Translations under genes and position numbers: made by a program
In this document: in pieces, positions 15,978-28,210 of the stretch
Layout of the letters: every line of letters begins with the position of its first letter
Position numbering within the stretch: the first letter of the stretch is position 1
Assembly: GCA_020636895.1 (NCBI GenBank)
Contig: JACJWZ010000001.1
Coordinates: 682,001 to 746,000, forward strand
Direction: 5' to 3'
DNA from: Thermoleophilales bacterium
GTDB lineage: Bacteria > Actinomycetota > Thermoleophilia > Solirubrobacterales > 70-9
Length of the DNA: 64,000 bases
The notes under the pieces: generated by a model
Seen by the model: only the letters and a program-made list of their open reading frames with translations
What the model was told of the DNA's origin: nothing
Database searches by the model: none

Positions 15978-16696
15978 GCCCGGCGCGGGGAGCTGCAGCG
16001 CGTCGCCCCGCCGCTCGCTCCCGCAGCTCCTCCCAGGCTGCCGCGGCCCGGCGGCGCGCGAAGGCGAAGGCGAAGGCGGACCGCTCCCGCCGGGTGCGCC
16101 GCCGGCTCTTCGTCGGCGGGATCCTCGTCGGCGTCGTGGTGATCGCCGTCGCCGCCTGGCAGTCGCTGAGCCGCGAGGGCCACATCCCCGGCTTCGGCCT
16201 GCCGCTCGAGCACGCCGACATCATCCGCGCCGAGGCCGACGACCCCGACACCGCGCACACGCTCGCCGGCGACATCGAGCTGCCGCCGATCGACCCGGCG
16301 CTGATCGCCGGGGTGATCTTCCAGGAGTCGAAGTTCCTCGACCAGACCTCCGACGCCGGCGCCCGCGGCCTGATGCAGATCACCCCGGACACCGCCGACA
16401 CGATCGAGAGCCTCTCCGGTGGGTCCACCTTCACCTTCGACGACCTCGCCGACCCCGAGCTGAACATCCGCTACGGGACCTTTTTCCTGCGCTACCTGAT
16501 GAACAAGTACGACGGGGACGAGGCTGCGGCCCTGGCGGCCTACAACGCCGGCGAGGGCAACGCCGACAAGTGGGGAGGGGCCGATCTCGAGCCGTCGGAC
16601 ATCACGTTTCCCGAGACCCGCGCGTACGTCGACGAGGTGCTCGAGAAGCAGGCGCAGTACCGCAAGGAATACGCCGAGGAGCTCGGGATCCGCTGA
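15974..16696 (+). CDS. Membrane-anchored soluble-type lytic transglycosylase
   Basis: Cleaves peptidoglycan strands. A strongly basic Ala/Arg-rich cytoplasmic head (1-45) leads to one membrane helix (about 48-66, LFVGGILVGVVVIAVAAW). The outside domain has the Slt70/family 1 motifs in order: the catalytic Glu in GVIFQESKF, GARGLMQITPDTA, LNIRYGTFFLRYL and ALAAYNAGEGN. Length is 240 residues. ATG 15974 overlaps the coaE stop (ATGA). The basic head could bind membrane lipids or nucleic acid, but this is only composition. Confidence 0.92.
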   Translation: MSPARGAAARRPAARSRSSSQAAAARRRAKAKAKADRSRRVRRRLFVGGILVGVVVIAVAAWQSLSREGHIPGFGLPLEHADIIRAEADDPDTAHTLAGDIELPPIDPALIAGVIFQESKFLDQTSDAGARGLMQITPDTADTIESLSGGSTFTFDDLADPELNIRYGTFFLRYLMNKYDGDEAAALAAYNAGEGNADKWGGADLEPSDITFPETRAYVDEVLEKQAQYRKEYAEELGIR

Positions 16697-16732
16697 GCCC
16701 CGCGGGCTGGGGTCGCGACGCCCGCGACGCCG

Positions 16733-17083
16733 CTACTCGGTCGCCCTCCACACCCACCAGGCGCAGAGGAACTGCAGCGGCAGCCGCGCCCACAGCGCGA
16801 GCGGCGGGATCCGCTCGTAGCGCTCGGGATGGAGGGTCATGTGGATGTTCGCGGGGTAGACCGCCGCGAGCACGCCGAGCAGCCACCAGCGCGCGAACCG
16901 CCGCGTCCCGGCCGGCATCACCGCGGCCCCGCCGATGATCTCGGCGACGCCGCTCGCCAGCACCAACTCGCGGTGGGCGGGGAGGTAGTCGGGCATGATC
17001 GACTCGTAGATCCTCGGGTTGACGAGGTGGTTGACGCCGGCGGCGATCCAGAAGGCTGCGAGGAGGCGGCGGGAGGCGCTCAT
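16733..17083 (-). CDS. DoxX-like small membrane protein
   Basis: The 116-residue protein has four predicted helices: LLAAFWIAAGVNHLVNP, a helix around GVAEIIGGAAVM, WWLLGVLAAVYPANIHM and LPLQFLCAWWVW. The pattern, especially GVAEIIGG and the NIHM loop, fits the DoxX/DoxX-like family (quinol-linked or thiol-stress membrane proteins in other bacteria; role here unknown). ATG 17083 is preceded by TAGGTT seven bases upstream on its strand. It is divergent from the membrane protein at 17170, and both promoters lie in the same 86 bases. Confidence 0.8.
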   Translation of the reverse strand: MSASRRLLAAFWIAAGVNHLVNPRIYESIMPDYLPAHRELVLASGVAEIIGGAAVMPAGTRRFARWWLLGVLAAVYPANIHMTLHPERYERIPPLALWARLPLQFLCAWWVWRATE

Positions 17084-17090
17084 CCCGGGG

Positions 17091-17096
17091 AACCTA
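17091..17096 (-). promoter_or_regulatory. -10 hexamer of the DoxX-like gene (leaderless)
   Basis: TAGGTT on the minus strand, seven bases before ATG 17083. The divergent neighbour uses the same hexamer at 17156-17161. Confidence 0.5.
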
Positions 17097-17155
17097 CCCA
17101 CCGTGCCCACTCGCGAACCGGGCCCGGGCGCGACGCGGCCGGTTTCGGCGGCATG

Positions 17156-17161
17156 TAGGTT
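17156..17161 (+). promoter_or_regulatory. -10 hexamer of the membrane protein gene at 17170 (leaderless)
   Basis: TAGGTT ends eight bases before TTG 17170 and supports that unusual start codon. Confidence 0.5.
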
Positions 17162-17169
17162 CCGGACTC

Positions 17170-18120
17170 TTGCATCGTCGCTCACGCATCTTCGCCCTCG
17201 TCGGTCTCCCGATCGTCGTGGTGGCCGTGGTGCTGGTGGCCCTCAGCGTCGATCCCACCGACCCCAATCCGAAGGGGACCTACGCTCTCATCTTCGGGAT
17301 CGTCGGCGCCTACGTCTTCCTGCTGCTGGCGATCCAGCGGCTCGACATCGAGGCCGCGGCCCGGCAGCGCGCTCGTCCCTCCATCGCGCCGGGGACGACC
17401 ATCGACAACCCGATGACCGTGCCGGAGCCCGACCTGTGGGCCGCGCTCGCGACCGGCCCGATCGGTGATCAGGCGATCCGCGCGCACGGACTCGCCTGGG
17501 GGCTCGTCCGTAAGTCCAACAACACCGCCTGGATCGTCTGCGTCCTGATCTTCACCTGCGTGCCGATGACCTACATGCTCGAGTCGTTCGTCCCGGTGCT
17601 CGTCGGCGCCGCCTTGATCGTGCTCGTCTCGATCGCCTACCTGGTCGGGCTCGCGGGAGCGGGAGGCGGCGAGCTGCAGGACGCCTACGACGCGATCGAC
17701 GCGTCGCTCGAGCCACTCGGGATGTCGCTGGTCGAGCGCCCCTCGATCGGCGCCGGCTTTCGCCCGGTTCCCCCCTACGGCCTCAAGTCCGAGATCCGCG
17801 GAGCCGTTCGCTTCTCGGGCGAGCGCGACGGGCGCGCGGTCGGCGTGACGATGGAGGGGAACGAGTGCGTGGTCCGTCTCGCCGCCCCCGGGATCCCGGC
17901 GTTCGAGGCGAAGACGCGCGACGGCAAGGTCCGGGGCAAGCGCCGGGGCGATCTGCCGGCGGAGATCGAGGTGGTGCTGGGCGCCATCCCGGGATCGCCC
18001 GCATGGAAGGGGACGACGTTGAGCTCGGACGGGGATGAGATCGTCGCTCGCCAGAAGCCGATCCCCGAGCGCGGTTGGATGCCGTGCCTGTGGCTCGCCG
18101 AGCGGGTCGCGGACGGCTGA
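17170..18120 (+). CDS. Membrane protein of unknown function
   Basis: The 316-residue protein has two helices at the N-terminus (about 7-26 and 38-54), two in the middle (about 120-165) and a soluble C-terminal domain (about 185-316). The C-terminal domain contains the pattern FSGERDGRAVGVTMEGNECVVRL followed by AFEAKTRDGKVRG, suggesting a small beta-rich fold. I do not recognise a family. TTG 17170 is supported by the TAGGTT hexamer. It runs into uvrB after 85 bases on the same strand, but uvrB has its own -10-like element. Confidence 0.75.
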   Translation: MHRRSRIFALVGLPIVVVAVVLVALSVDPTDPNPKGTYALIFGIVGAYVFLLLAIQRLDIEAAARQRARPSIAPGTTIDNPMTVPEPDLWAALATGPIGDQAIRAHGLAWGLVRKSNNTAWIVCVLIFTCVPMTYMLESFVPVLVGAALIVLVSIAYLVGLAGAGGGELQDAYDAIDASLEPLGMSLVERPSIGAGFRPVPPYGLKSEIRGAVRFSGERDGRAVGVTMEGNECVVRLAAPGIPAFEAKTRDGKVRGKRRGDLPAEIEVVLGAIPGSPAWKGTTLSSDGDEIVARQKPIPERGWMPCLWLAERVADG

Positions 18121-18186
18121 GGCGGACTGCTCGTGCCCTGATCGCGGGCGGCTCGATTGCGGCCAGGGCCCGACCTCGACCATCGC

Positions 18187-18192
18187 TACGCT
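18187..18192 (+). promoter_or_regulatory. Possible -10 of uvrB
   Basis: TACGCT lies 13 bases before ATG 18206, giving a leader of only a few bases. The spacing is longer than in the other leaderless genes, so this is less certain. No LexA box is visible here, unlike at uvrA. Confidence 0.3.
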
Positions 18193-18205
18193 CGGGCCTC
18201 GCCCG

Positions 18206-20203
<1,998 letters not shown>

Positions 20204-20209
<6 letters not shown>

Positions 20210-20342
20210 CGGGCCAGGGGCCGCCGGCTCGGCGTCCTCGTCGGCTTGCGGCCCCAGAGGCCGCGGCACCTCCTGCGTCCTTGATCCGGCGGTCCCTGAC
20301 CTCGTCAGGAGGCCTGACGGGCCTGGGGCCGCCGGCTCGGCG
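20204..20342 (+). repeat. 31-bp direct repeats spanning the uvrB stop and the next intergenic region
   Basis: Copies at 20204-20234 and 20312-20342 differ at one base and start with GCCTGACGGGCC or GCCTGACGGGCCT, followed by GGGGCCGCCGGCTCGGCG. The first copy contains the uvrB stop codon. The 77 bases between them hold no gene. It looks like a local duplication of the uvrB end. Confidence 0.75.
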
Positions 20343-20368
20343 CCATCGGCATGCGCCACCCCGTCGGC

Positions 20369-20374
20369 TAGGGT
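20369..20374 (+). promoter_or_regulatory. -10 hexamer of the DivIVA-like gene
   Basis: TAGGGT ends seven bases before ATG 20382. The same stretch also reads GGGAG, so leaderless and leadered readings are both possible. Confidence 0.4.
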
Positions 20375-20381
20375 GGGAGCC

Positions 20382-21548
20382 ATGGAGCGAGAGCAGATCA
20401 CCAGGGAAGATTTCGAGGTCGTGCGCAAGGGCTGGGACCCGGATGCGGTCAGGGAGCACCTGGCCGAGGTCGCGGCGTCAATGCCCGATCCGACCGAGGC
20501 CGCCGCTGCGGCTGAGGGCGGGGAGGAGGCGCGCGAGCGCACTCTCGGCGACGTCGCGGCCGGCCGCGTCAGGACCGTGCTCGAGGCCGCCGAGGCCGCC
20601 GCCGCGGACATCGAGAGCAGCTCCAAGGCCGACGCGGACAACCGCGTCGCCGACGCGCAGGCGGAGGCGGAGCGCCGCATCGCGGAGGCTCAGGCCGACG
20701 CGGACAAGCGCGTCGCCGAGGCGCAGGCCGAGTCGGAGCGGATCGTCGCCGAGGCCCACGGCGAGGCCGATTCGCTCCTCGGCAACGCGAAGGCGGAGGC
20801 CGACGGCCATGTCGCGCAGGCGCGCGGGGCCGTCGAGGAGCTCGTCGGACAGGCGGAGTCTCTGCTCAGCCAGGTCACCGCGCTCGGCGAGCGCGTCAGC
20901 GCTGCCGCCCCGGTCCTGGGAACGGCGGCGCCGAAGGTGTCGGCGACGCCAGCCGCAGCCGCGGCCCCGGCCGCCGAGGTGCCCGGTGGCCCGATCGTCG
21001 TCCCCGAGCCCGGTCCGGCCACCGTCCCCGAGCCGGGGCCCGACCCCGTCCCCGAGCCGACCCCCGATCCCGTGCCCGACCCGGTCCCCGGCCCCGAGAC
21101 CGTCCCCGAGCCGGGCCCCGATCCCGAGCCGGAGCCCGGCCCGCAGTTCGAGGCCGAGCCCGAGCTCGAGCCAGTCGCGGATACGGCTCCCGAGGTGGCG
21201 ACCCAGGCTCCCGAAGGCGCTGCCGTGATTCCCGAGACGGCGACGACGACCGAGGAGCTGATCGCCCAGCTTCGCGCCGCCGCGGCCGGCGGTGGGGTTG
21301 CCGCGACCTCAGCAGCCGCGCCCGGCGCCGGCGAGGCCGCTGTCGGGCCCCCCGCTGGAAGCGGCGCCGCCGCGGCCCCCGCAGCGGTCTCCGGCTCCGA
21401 CCTCGGTGCGGCTCGCCTCGTCGCGATGAACATGGCCCTGGAGGGGGCATCGCGGGACCAGATCGCCTCGCAGCTTCGCTCCGAGTTCGGGCAGGTCGAT
21501 GGGGTCGAGGGACTCCTCGACGACGTCCTCTCCCGCGCGGGTCGCTAG
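20382..21548 (+). CDS. DivIVA-like coiled-coil protein with Pro/Glu-rich tail
   Basis: The 388-residue product begins with REDFEVVRKGWDPDAVREHL, which resembles the DivIVA N-terminal lipid-binding motif (F..RGYD..EV..FL). A long Ala/Glu/Asp heptad region (about 60-180) with repeats of ADADxRVAEAQAEAERxIAEA forms a coiled coil. Then comes a PEPGP-type linker of about 75 residues (about 205-280), and a conserved-looking C-terminal segment MNMALEGASRDQIASQLRSEFG. DivIVA/Wag31 homologues organise polar growth and septation in actinobacteria, so a cell-envelope scaffold is a fair guess. Its position between uvrB and uvrA does not show a repair role. ATG 20382 is preferred to GTG 20373. Confidence 0.75.
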   Translation: MEREQITREDFEVVRKGWDPDAVREHLAEVAASMPDPTEAAAAAEGGEEARERTLGDVAAGRVRTVLEAAEAAAADIESSSKADADNRVADAQAEAERRIAEAQADADKRVAEAQAESERIVAEAHGEADSLLGNAKAEADGHVAQARGAVEELVGQAESLLSQVTALGERVSAAAPVLGTAAPKVSATPAAAAAPAAEVPGGPIVVPEPGPATVPEPGPDPVPEPTPDPVPDPVPGPETVPEPGPDPEPEPGPQFEAEPELEPVADTAPEVATQAPEGAAVIPETATTTEELIAQLRAAAAGGGVAATSAAAPGAGEAAVGPPAGSGAAAAPAAVSGSDLGAARLVAMNMALEGASRDQIASQLRSEFGQVDGVEGLLDDVLSRAGR

Positions 21549-21573
21549 ACGAGCCACCCCTGGCAGGCGCGCC

Positions 21574-21616
21574 GCATGGCGCGTTTGCCACCGAATGCGT
21601 GGAAAAGGCGCCACGC
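21574..21616. repeat. Dispersed inverted repeat, family 1, degenerate copy
   Basis: The right arm GTGGAAAAGGCGCCACGC (21599-21616) is identical to 9715-9732. The left arm (21574-21591) matches its reverse complement at 15 of 18 positions. The loop is again seven bases. It follows the DivIVA-like gene by 25 bases, so it may act as its terminator. Confidence 0.75.
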
Positions 21617-21664
21617 ACCCCGTCTGGGATCGCCCCCGTCCCCGCGCGTCGGTTCCCGCCCGTC

Positions 21665-21678
21665 CGAACGTCCGTTCG
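21665..21678. promoter_or_regulatory. LexA (SOS) box of uvrA
   Basis: CGAACGTCCGTTCG is a perfect CGAAC-N4-GTTCG palindrome, the SOS box of Bacillus and actinobacteria. It lies six bases before the -10 element (21685-21690), covering the -35 region, where LexA would block polymerase. uvrA is a classical SOS gene, which supports the call. Confidence 0.9.
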
Positions 21679-21684
21679 CCTCCG

Positions 21685-21690
21685 TACAAT
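21685..21690 (+). promoter_or_regulatory. -10 hexamer of uvrA
   Basis: TACAAT ends ten bases before GTG 21701, so the transcript starts at or within a few bases of the start codon. Confidence 0.65.
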
Positions 21691-21700
21691 CCGCTTTGCG

Positions 21701-24619
<2,919 letters not shown>

Positions 24620-24705
24620 GGAACGGGGAGAGCCCGCGAGGCGCACGCGCGCTGCTCGAGGTCTTCGGCGCCGTGCCCACCCTGCGTCCTGGGAGATCGC
24701 TTGCG

Positions 24706-24760
24706 GATCGGATAGCGGCAGGGACACCGCCGCGGGGCCCGAAGCCCGCGATATCCGATC
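24706..24760 (+). ncRNA. Candidate structured leader RNA (three-way junction) upstream of the VanY gene
   Basis: GATCGGATA (24706-24714) pairs perfectly with TATCCGATC (24752-24760). Inside it two stems are stacked almost without gaps: GCGG (24715-24718) with CCGC (24727-24730), and CGCGGG (24731-24736) with CCCGCG (24745-24750). AGGAG follows directly at 24761-24765. This predicts a compact three-way junction ending right at a ribosome-site-like sequence, as in translational riboswitches. I compared it by eye with the ydaO (c-di-AMP) consensus and it does not match. A chance fold of GC-rich sequence is not excluded, but the outer stem is not GC-only. Confidence 0.4.
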
Positions 24761-24782
24761 AGGAGCAGCACACCAGGCGCGC

Positions 24783-25481
24783 GCAGGCAAGGGAGCGCGA
24801 ACGGCGCTCGGGACCCTGGCATGCGCGATCACCCTCCTCACCGCGGGAGGCGGCGAGGCGAGCGCGGCCGTGACGCACACGGTCGTCGACGGGGAGACCC
24901 TGTCGGGGATCGCGGCGGCCAACGGGCTCTCGACCGAGACGCTCGCCTCGTGGAACGGGATCAGCTCGGACACCCTGCTGATCAGCGGGACGACGCTGAG
25001 CGTGCCCTCGCTCGCCGAGACCGGCGCGGCGGGGGCGACCACGGCGACGGACCCCGCTGCCGCGACGACGACGGATCCGGCGACGACCACGACCACAACC
25101 ACGACGGGCATCGCCCCGGCGTCGTGGCTGGGCTCGATCCCGAGCCCGTGGGGAGATCTCTACCTCGACGCCGGAGCGGCGGCGGCCTGGAACGCGATGC
25201 GCCAGCAGGCGCTGAGCGACTACGGCGTCGACCTCTACCCGGCGGGACCGCTGTCGGCCTACCGGACCTCGACCCAGCAGGGCGAGATGTACGAACTCTT
25301 CCTCAGTGGCGCCGGGGCGCCGGCGAACCCGCCGGGGATGTCATCGCACGAGCTCGGCGTATCCGTCGACCTGGCGACGCCGGAGATGCGCACCGTGGTC
25401 GACGCGATCGGCGGCATCTACGGCTGGGGCAAGTACGAGGCCCCGAACGAGTGGTGGCACGTGACCTGGGCCGGCGGCTGA
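24783..25481 (+). CDS. Secreted LysM plus VanY-type D-alanyl-D-alanine carboxypeptidase (start unresolved)
   Basis: The frame encodes a signal peptide (GKGARTALGTLACAITLLTAG, cut near EASAA), one LysM domain (HTVVDGETLSGIAAANGLS to TTLSVPS), a Thr-rich linker and a peptidase M15/VanY domain with AYRTSTQQGEMYELF, the zinc motif SSHELGVSVDL and EWWHVTW. It should bind peptidoglycan and trim D-Ala from stem peptides. No ATG, GTG or TTG lies in frame between the uvrA stop and the signal peptide. The given start is only the approximate beginning of the signal peptide; ACG 24801, five bases after GGGAG, is one rare-start option, and a sequencing error is another. A folded leader precedes it. Confidence 0.75.
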   Translation, partial: AGKGARTALGTLACAITLLTAGGGEASAAVTHTVVDGETLSGIAAANGLSTETLASWNGISSDTLLISGTTLSVPSLAETGAAGATTATDPAAATTTDPATTTTTTTTGIAPASWLGSIPSPWGDLYLDAGAAAAWNAMRQQALSDYGVDLYPAGPLSAYRTSTQQGEMYELFLSGAGAPANPPGMSSHELGVSVDLATPEMRTVVDAIGGIYGWGKYEAPNEWWHVTWAGG

Positions 25482-25533
25482 GGACCAGCGCCGAGCGATC
25501 GCGGCGCGGCCCTGACCGCGGAACTTCTGACGC

Positions 25534-26085
25534 CTACGCGCCCGGCCCCTCGAGGCTGAGATCGAGCGGCTCCGGCGCCTCGCCGCCGAGCAGGCGGACG
25601 ACTTCGGCGCTCCACGGGTTCGTGGTCAGCGAGGGCGCGAACAACGTGATCGGCTCGTCGCGGTCGGGGACGTGCAGCAGCACCTTGTCGCGCATCAACG
25701 CGCGGCCGGCGCGCTCGATCGAGACCTCGGCGCGCGGCCAGGAGTGCATCTCGGATGCCTCGGCGTGGTCGCGGCGCATGTCGGTGGGTTGCAGCTCGAG
25801 GGCGTGCAGGTGCTCGGCATCGAGGGCGAGTAGGAGCTTCGGCGAGAGCCCCAGCTTGCGAGCCTTGCGGCGGGCCATGGGCAGCATCAGCATGCCGACG
25901 ACGGGAACCGCGGCGAGGGACTCGGTCGGCACCGCGCTGAACTCGCCCGCGGCCTCGACCTCGCCGTCGACCGCGGTCTGAGCCAGCTCGCGCAGCTCGC
26001 GCCCGCGGCGCTCGCGGTAGCGCCGGGCCACCTCGAGGCGCTCCTCGCGGGTCTGGTACTCCTCGGCGCTGGTGTCCGGGGCCAT
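25534..26085 (-). CDS. Conserved-looking hypothetical protein, 183 residues
   Basis: The N-terminal third is a charged helix (YQTREERLEVARRYRERRGRELRELA). A short hydrophobic patch (LAAVPVVGMLMLPMARRKARKL) follows, then a mixed alpha/beta region with LLALDAEHLHALEL, IERAGRALMRDKVLLHVP and PITLFAPSLTTNPWSAEVVRLL. The last part resembles small proteins that test a membrane-transport or PH-like response, but I do not recognise a family. ATG 26085 lies seven bases after a TAGCTT hexamer on its strand, which separates it from a longer open frame. It is divergent from the acyltransferase with only 18 bases between start codons. Confidence 0.65.
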   Translation of the reverse strand: MAPDTSAEEYQTREERLEVARRYRERRGRELRELAQTAVDGEVEAAGEFSAVPTESLAAVPVVGMLMLPMARRKARKLGLSPKLLLALDAEHLHALELQPTDMRRDHAEASEMHSWPRAEVSIERAGRALMRDKVLLHVPDRDEPITLFAPSLTTNPWSAEVVRLLGGEAPEPLDLSLEGPGA

Positions 26086-26092
26086 GTCTGGG

Positions 26093-26098
26093 AAGCTA
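26093..26098 (-). promoter_or_regulatory. -10 hexamer of the hypothetical gene at 25534-26085 (leaderless)
   Basis: TAGCTT on the minus strand ends seven bases before ATG 26085. It lies inside the 18-base divergent gap. Confidence 0.45.
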
Positions 26099-26103
26099 CA
26101 GGC

Positions 26104-26742
26104 GTGCCCGACGATCCCCACGTCTACCCGCAGAAGGGCTGGCGCATGTGGTGGACGAAGCGGCGCTGGTACGACCGCACCCACCGCTTCCGCAACCGCT
26201 GGCGGATCAACCGCCACGCGGCCCGCGGCGGTTTCTACGTGCGCCATCCCGTCGAGGGGGAGATCCTCGAGGCGCTCGACGACGGCCGGCTGACCATCGG
26301 CGAGGGAACGATGCTGGAGCCCGGCTGCTGGATCACGCTGGCACCGGAGGCGCGCATCGTGATCGGGCGCGGCTGCTTCCTCAACCGCGAGACGATGCTC
26401 GCCGCGCAGGAGCTGATCGAGATCGGCGACCACGTGATGTTCGCGAACCACTGCTTCGTCGGCGACGCCGACCACCGCTTCGACGATCCCGACCTGCCGA
26501 TCACCTGGCAGGGCTTCACCGCCCGCGGCCCGGTGCGGATCGGTAGCAACGTCTGGCTCGGCAAGGGCGTCGTCGTCACCGGCGGCACCGAGGTCGGCGA
26601 CCGCAGCGTGATCGGCTCCAACTCCGTCGTCACCCGCGACGTGCCCGCGGCCACGATCGCCGCCGGGGTCCCGGCGAAGGTGCTGCGCGAGATCGAGTTC
26701 AAGCCCGGCTCCGATGCGAAGGCGACCGGGGGCGACGGGTAG
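26104..26742 (+). CDS. Left-handed beta-helix (hexapeptide-repeat) acyltransferase
   Basis: A 212-residue protein with the [LIV]-G-x4 hexapeptide rhythm: LTIGEGTMLEPGCWI, IVIGRGCFLNRETMLA, IEIGDHVMFANHCFVG, VRIGSNVWLGKGVVVTGGTEVGDRSVIGSNSVVTRDVPA and the family ending AGVPAKVLREIE. The catalytic-type His is in NHCFVGDADHRF. This is the LbetaH fold of maltose/galactoside/serine O-acetyltransferases, using an acyl-CoA. The acceptor is unknown; an envelope sugar is plausible. A basic, aromatic N-terminal extension (GWRMWWTKRRWYDRTHRF) is unusual and could dock on membrane. It starts at GTG 26104, divergent from a hypothetical gene, and abuts a lipoprotein gene. Confidence 0.85.
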   Translation: MPDDPHVYPQKGWRMWWTKRRWYDRTHRFRNRWRINRHAARGGFYVRHPVEGEILEALDDGRLTIGEGTMLEPGCWITLAPEARIVIGRGCFLNRETMLAAQELIEIGDHVMFANHCFVGDADHRFDDPDLPITWQGFTARGPVRIGSNVWLGKGVVVTGGTEVGDRSVIGSNSVVTRDVPAATIAAGVPAKVLREIEFKPGSDAKATGGDG

Positions 26743-26745
26743 CCT
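26740..26745 (+). promoter_or_regulatory. -10 hexamer of the lipoprotein gene at 26753 (leaderless)
   Basis: TAGCCT begins with the TAG stop codon of the upstream acyltransferase and ends seven bases before GTG 26753. So this gene can be transcribed apart from its neighbour despite a gap of ten bases. Confidence 0.5.
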
Positions 26746-26752
26746 TCCCGCC

Positions 26753-27214
26753 GTGACCGGAAGCCGTCTTCGCGCGATCTCCGCAGTGGCTGCCGCCGCT
26801 CTGTGCGTCGCCCTGCTCGGGTGCGGCGAGAAGAGCGAGCCCGCCACCACCGGGCCGGTGGTCACTTCAGAGGAGCAGGGAAAGGCGGACATCCAGGCGG
26901 CCCAGTCGGCCGCCAACGCCTTCCTGATCTCCTCCGACGCGGCGGTCGTCTGCGACAAGGGGATCACGCCGAGCCTCCTCAAGAAGACCTACGGCGACCG
27001 CAAGGGCTGCCTGAAGGCGCGCCGCCCCGCCTCGCTCGCCAAGAGCGTCCAGATCACCTCCTCGCAGGTCAACGACGGCACCGCCACCGTGGTCGCAACC
27101 GCCAAGGGCGGCCCCTACGGCAAGGGTGAGAAGGTGACGATGACCGTGGTCCGCGACGGCGGTGGCAACTGGCGGGTCTCCGCGGTCAAGTCCAACGCCA
27201 AGGTCGGGCCCTAG
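26753..27214 (+). CDS. Lipoprotein of unknown function
   Basis: A 153-residue product with a lipobox: signal RLRAISAVAAAALCVALLGC, lipidated Cys at 24. The mature domain (about 40-150) reads AQSAANAFLISSDAAVVCDKG, then TPSLLKKTYGDRKGCLKARRP and a beta-rich end VNDGTATVVATAKGGPYGKGEKVTMTVV. This is a small NTF2-like/DUF4878-like shape often found in actinobacterial lipoproteins. Two Cys (in VVCDKG and KGCLKA) may pair. GTG 26753 is set by the -10 hexamer. It converges on panB. Confidence 0.78.
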   Translation: MTGSRLRAISAVAAAALCVALLGCGEKSEPATTGPVVTSEEQGKADIQAAQSAANAFLISSDAAVVCDKGITPSLLKKTYGDRKGCLKARRPASLAKSVQITSSQVNDGTATVVATAKGGPYGKGEKVTMTVVRDGGGNWRVSAVKSNAKVGP

Positions 27215-27215
27215 A

Positions 27216-27244
27216 CCCGCCCTTGCGATCGGGGCGCGGGCGGG
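27216..27244. terminator. Hairpin between convergent lipoprotein gene and panB
   Basis: CCCGCCC (27216-27222) pairs with GGGCGGG (27238-27244) over a 15-base loop, directly after the lipoprotein stop and before the panB stop. A weak bidirectional terminator is likely. Confidence 0.4.
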
Positions 27245-27257
27245 ACCGCGCGCCCGG

Positions 27258-28187
27258 CTACCAGTCCCAGGCGGATTCGCCCGCCAACGAGTCCTGCTCG
27301 AGGTACTCCTCGAATGCCGCGAGCTCGGCGGGGTCGATCGAGTACTCGTGCGTCTCGTCGGGGAAGCGGCGTGCGCGTACGTCGGCGACGTACTCACCGA
27401 CCCCGGCAACCATCGCCTCGTGGATCGCCGCGTAGCGCTTCACGAAGCGGGCTACGTGGCCGGTGTTGATGGCGAGCAGGTCGTGGAAGACGAGCACCTG
27501 CCCATCGGTGGTGCCGCCCGCCCCGATGCCGATCACAGGGATCTCCATGCGGGGCATGATCGCCTCGCAGACGGCGGCCGGGACCGCTTCGAAGACGATC
27601 GAGAAGCAGCCGACCGCCTGCAGCGCGAAGGCGTCCTCGGCGATCTGCGACGCCCGGTCGCCGGTTCGGCCCTGCGCCTTGTAGCCACCGAGCGCGGTCG
27701 CGGTCTGCGGGGTCAGCCCGACGTGGCCCATGACCGGGATCCCGGCGCGGATGATGGCGCGAGCGCGGTCGACGGAGGCGCCCCCGCGCTCGAGCTTGAC
27801 GGCGTCGCAGCCCGCCTCCTTGATGAAGCGCTGGGCGTTGGCGACGGCCTGCTCGTTCGACGCCTCGTATGAGCCGAAGGGCATGTCGCCGACGAGGAGG
27901 GGGGTGCGCAGGCCGCGCCGCACGGCGGCGGCCAGCATCAGCATCTCCTCCATGCCGACGGGCACGGTCGAGTCGTAGCCGAGCACCGTCATCGCGCCCG
28001 AGTCACCGACGAGGACGATGTCGACGCCGGCCTCCTCGGCCACCTGCGCCGACGGGTAGTCGTAGGCGGTGACCATGGCGATCGGCTGGCCGAGGCGCTT
28101 CATCTCCTCGAGCTTGGGCAGCGTCATCGGGACGCGCACGTCCTCGGGGGGAGTCGCCGGAACGGGGATCCTGGGCGCTGAGCTCAT
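27258..28187 (-). CDS. panB: 3-methyl-2-oxobutanoate hydroxymethyltransferase (ketopantoate synthase)
   Basis: First committed step of pantothenate synthesis: adds a hydroxymethyl group from methylene-tetrahydrofolate to 2-oxoisovalerate. Family motifs: MVTAYDYPSAQVAEEAGVDIVLVGDSGAMTV split across the metal site (VGDSG), LLVGDMPFGSYE, EAGCDAVKLERGG, IPVMGHVGLTPQ and GIGAGGTTDGQVLV. Length is 309 residues, with a C-terminal extension after FVKRYAAI of normal size for actinobacteria. It is the last gene of a DUF2520-panC-panB operon; the panC stop is 23 bases upstream. Confidence 0.97.
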   Translation of the reverse strand: MSSAPRIPVPATPPEDVRVPMTLPKLEEMKRLGQPIAMVTAYDYPSAQVAEEAGVDIVLVGDSGAMTVLGYDSTVPVGMEEMLMLAAAVRRGLRTPLLVGDMPFGSYEASNEQAVANAQRFIKEAGCDAVKLERGGASVDRARAIIRAGIPVMGHVGLTPQTATALGGYKAQGRTGDRASQIAEDAFALQAVGCFSIVFEAVPAAVCEAIMPRMEIPVIGIGAGGTTDGQVLVFHDLLAINTGHVARFVKRYAAIHEAMVAGVGEYVADVRARRFPDETHEYSIDPAELAAFEEYLEQDSLAGESAWDW

Positions 28188-28210
28188 GGTGTGGTGTCCC
28201 TCTCTCGTCT

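Noticed and set aside
24620..24782. ydaO (c-di-AMP) riboswitch ahead of the VanY gene
   Set aside because: Expected for actinobacterial wall hydrolases, but I could not find its conserved segments such as GGGGTGAAT; the structure seen is a different, smaller three-way junction.
24676..24873. GTG-started frame through the VanY leader as the true N-terminus, followed by a frameshift
   Set aside because: The frame runs through the folded leader and is Arg-rich without a hydrophobic segment, so it gives no signal peptide; a single frameshift would not give a better protein.
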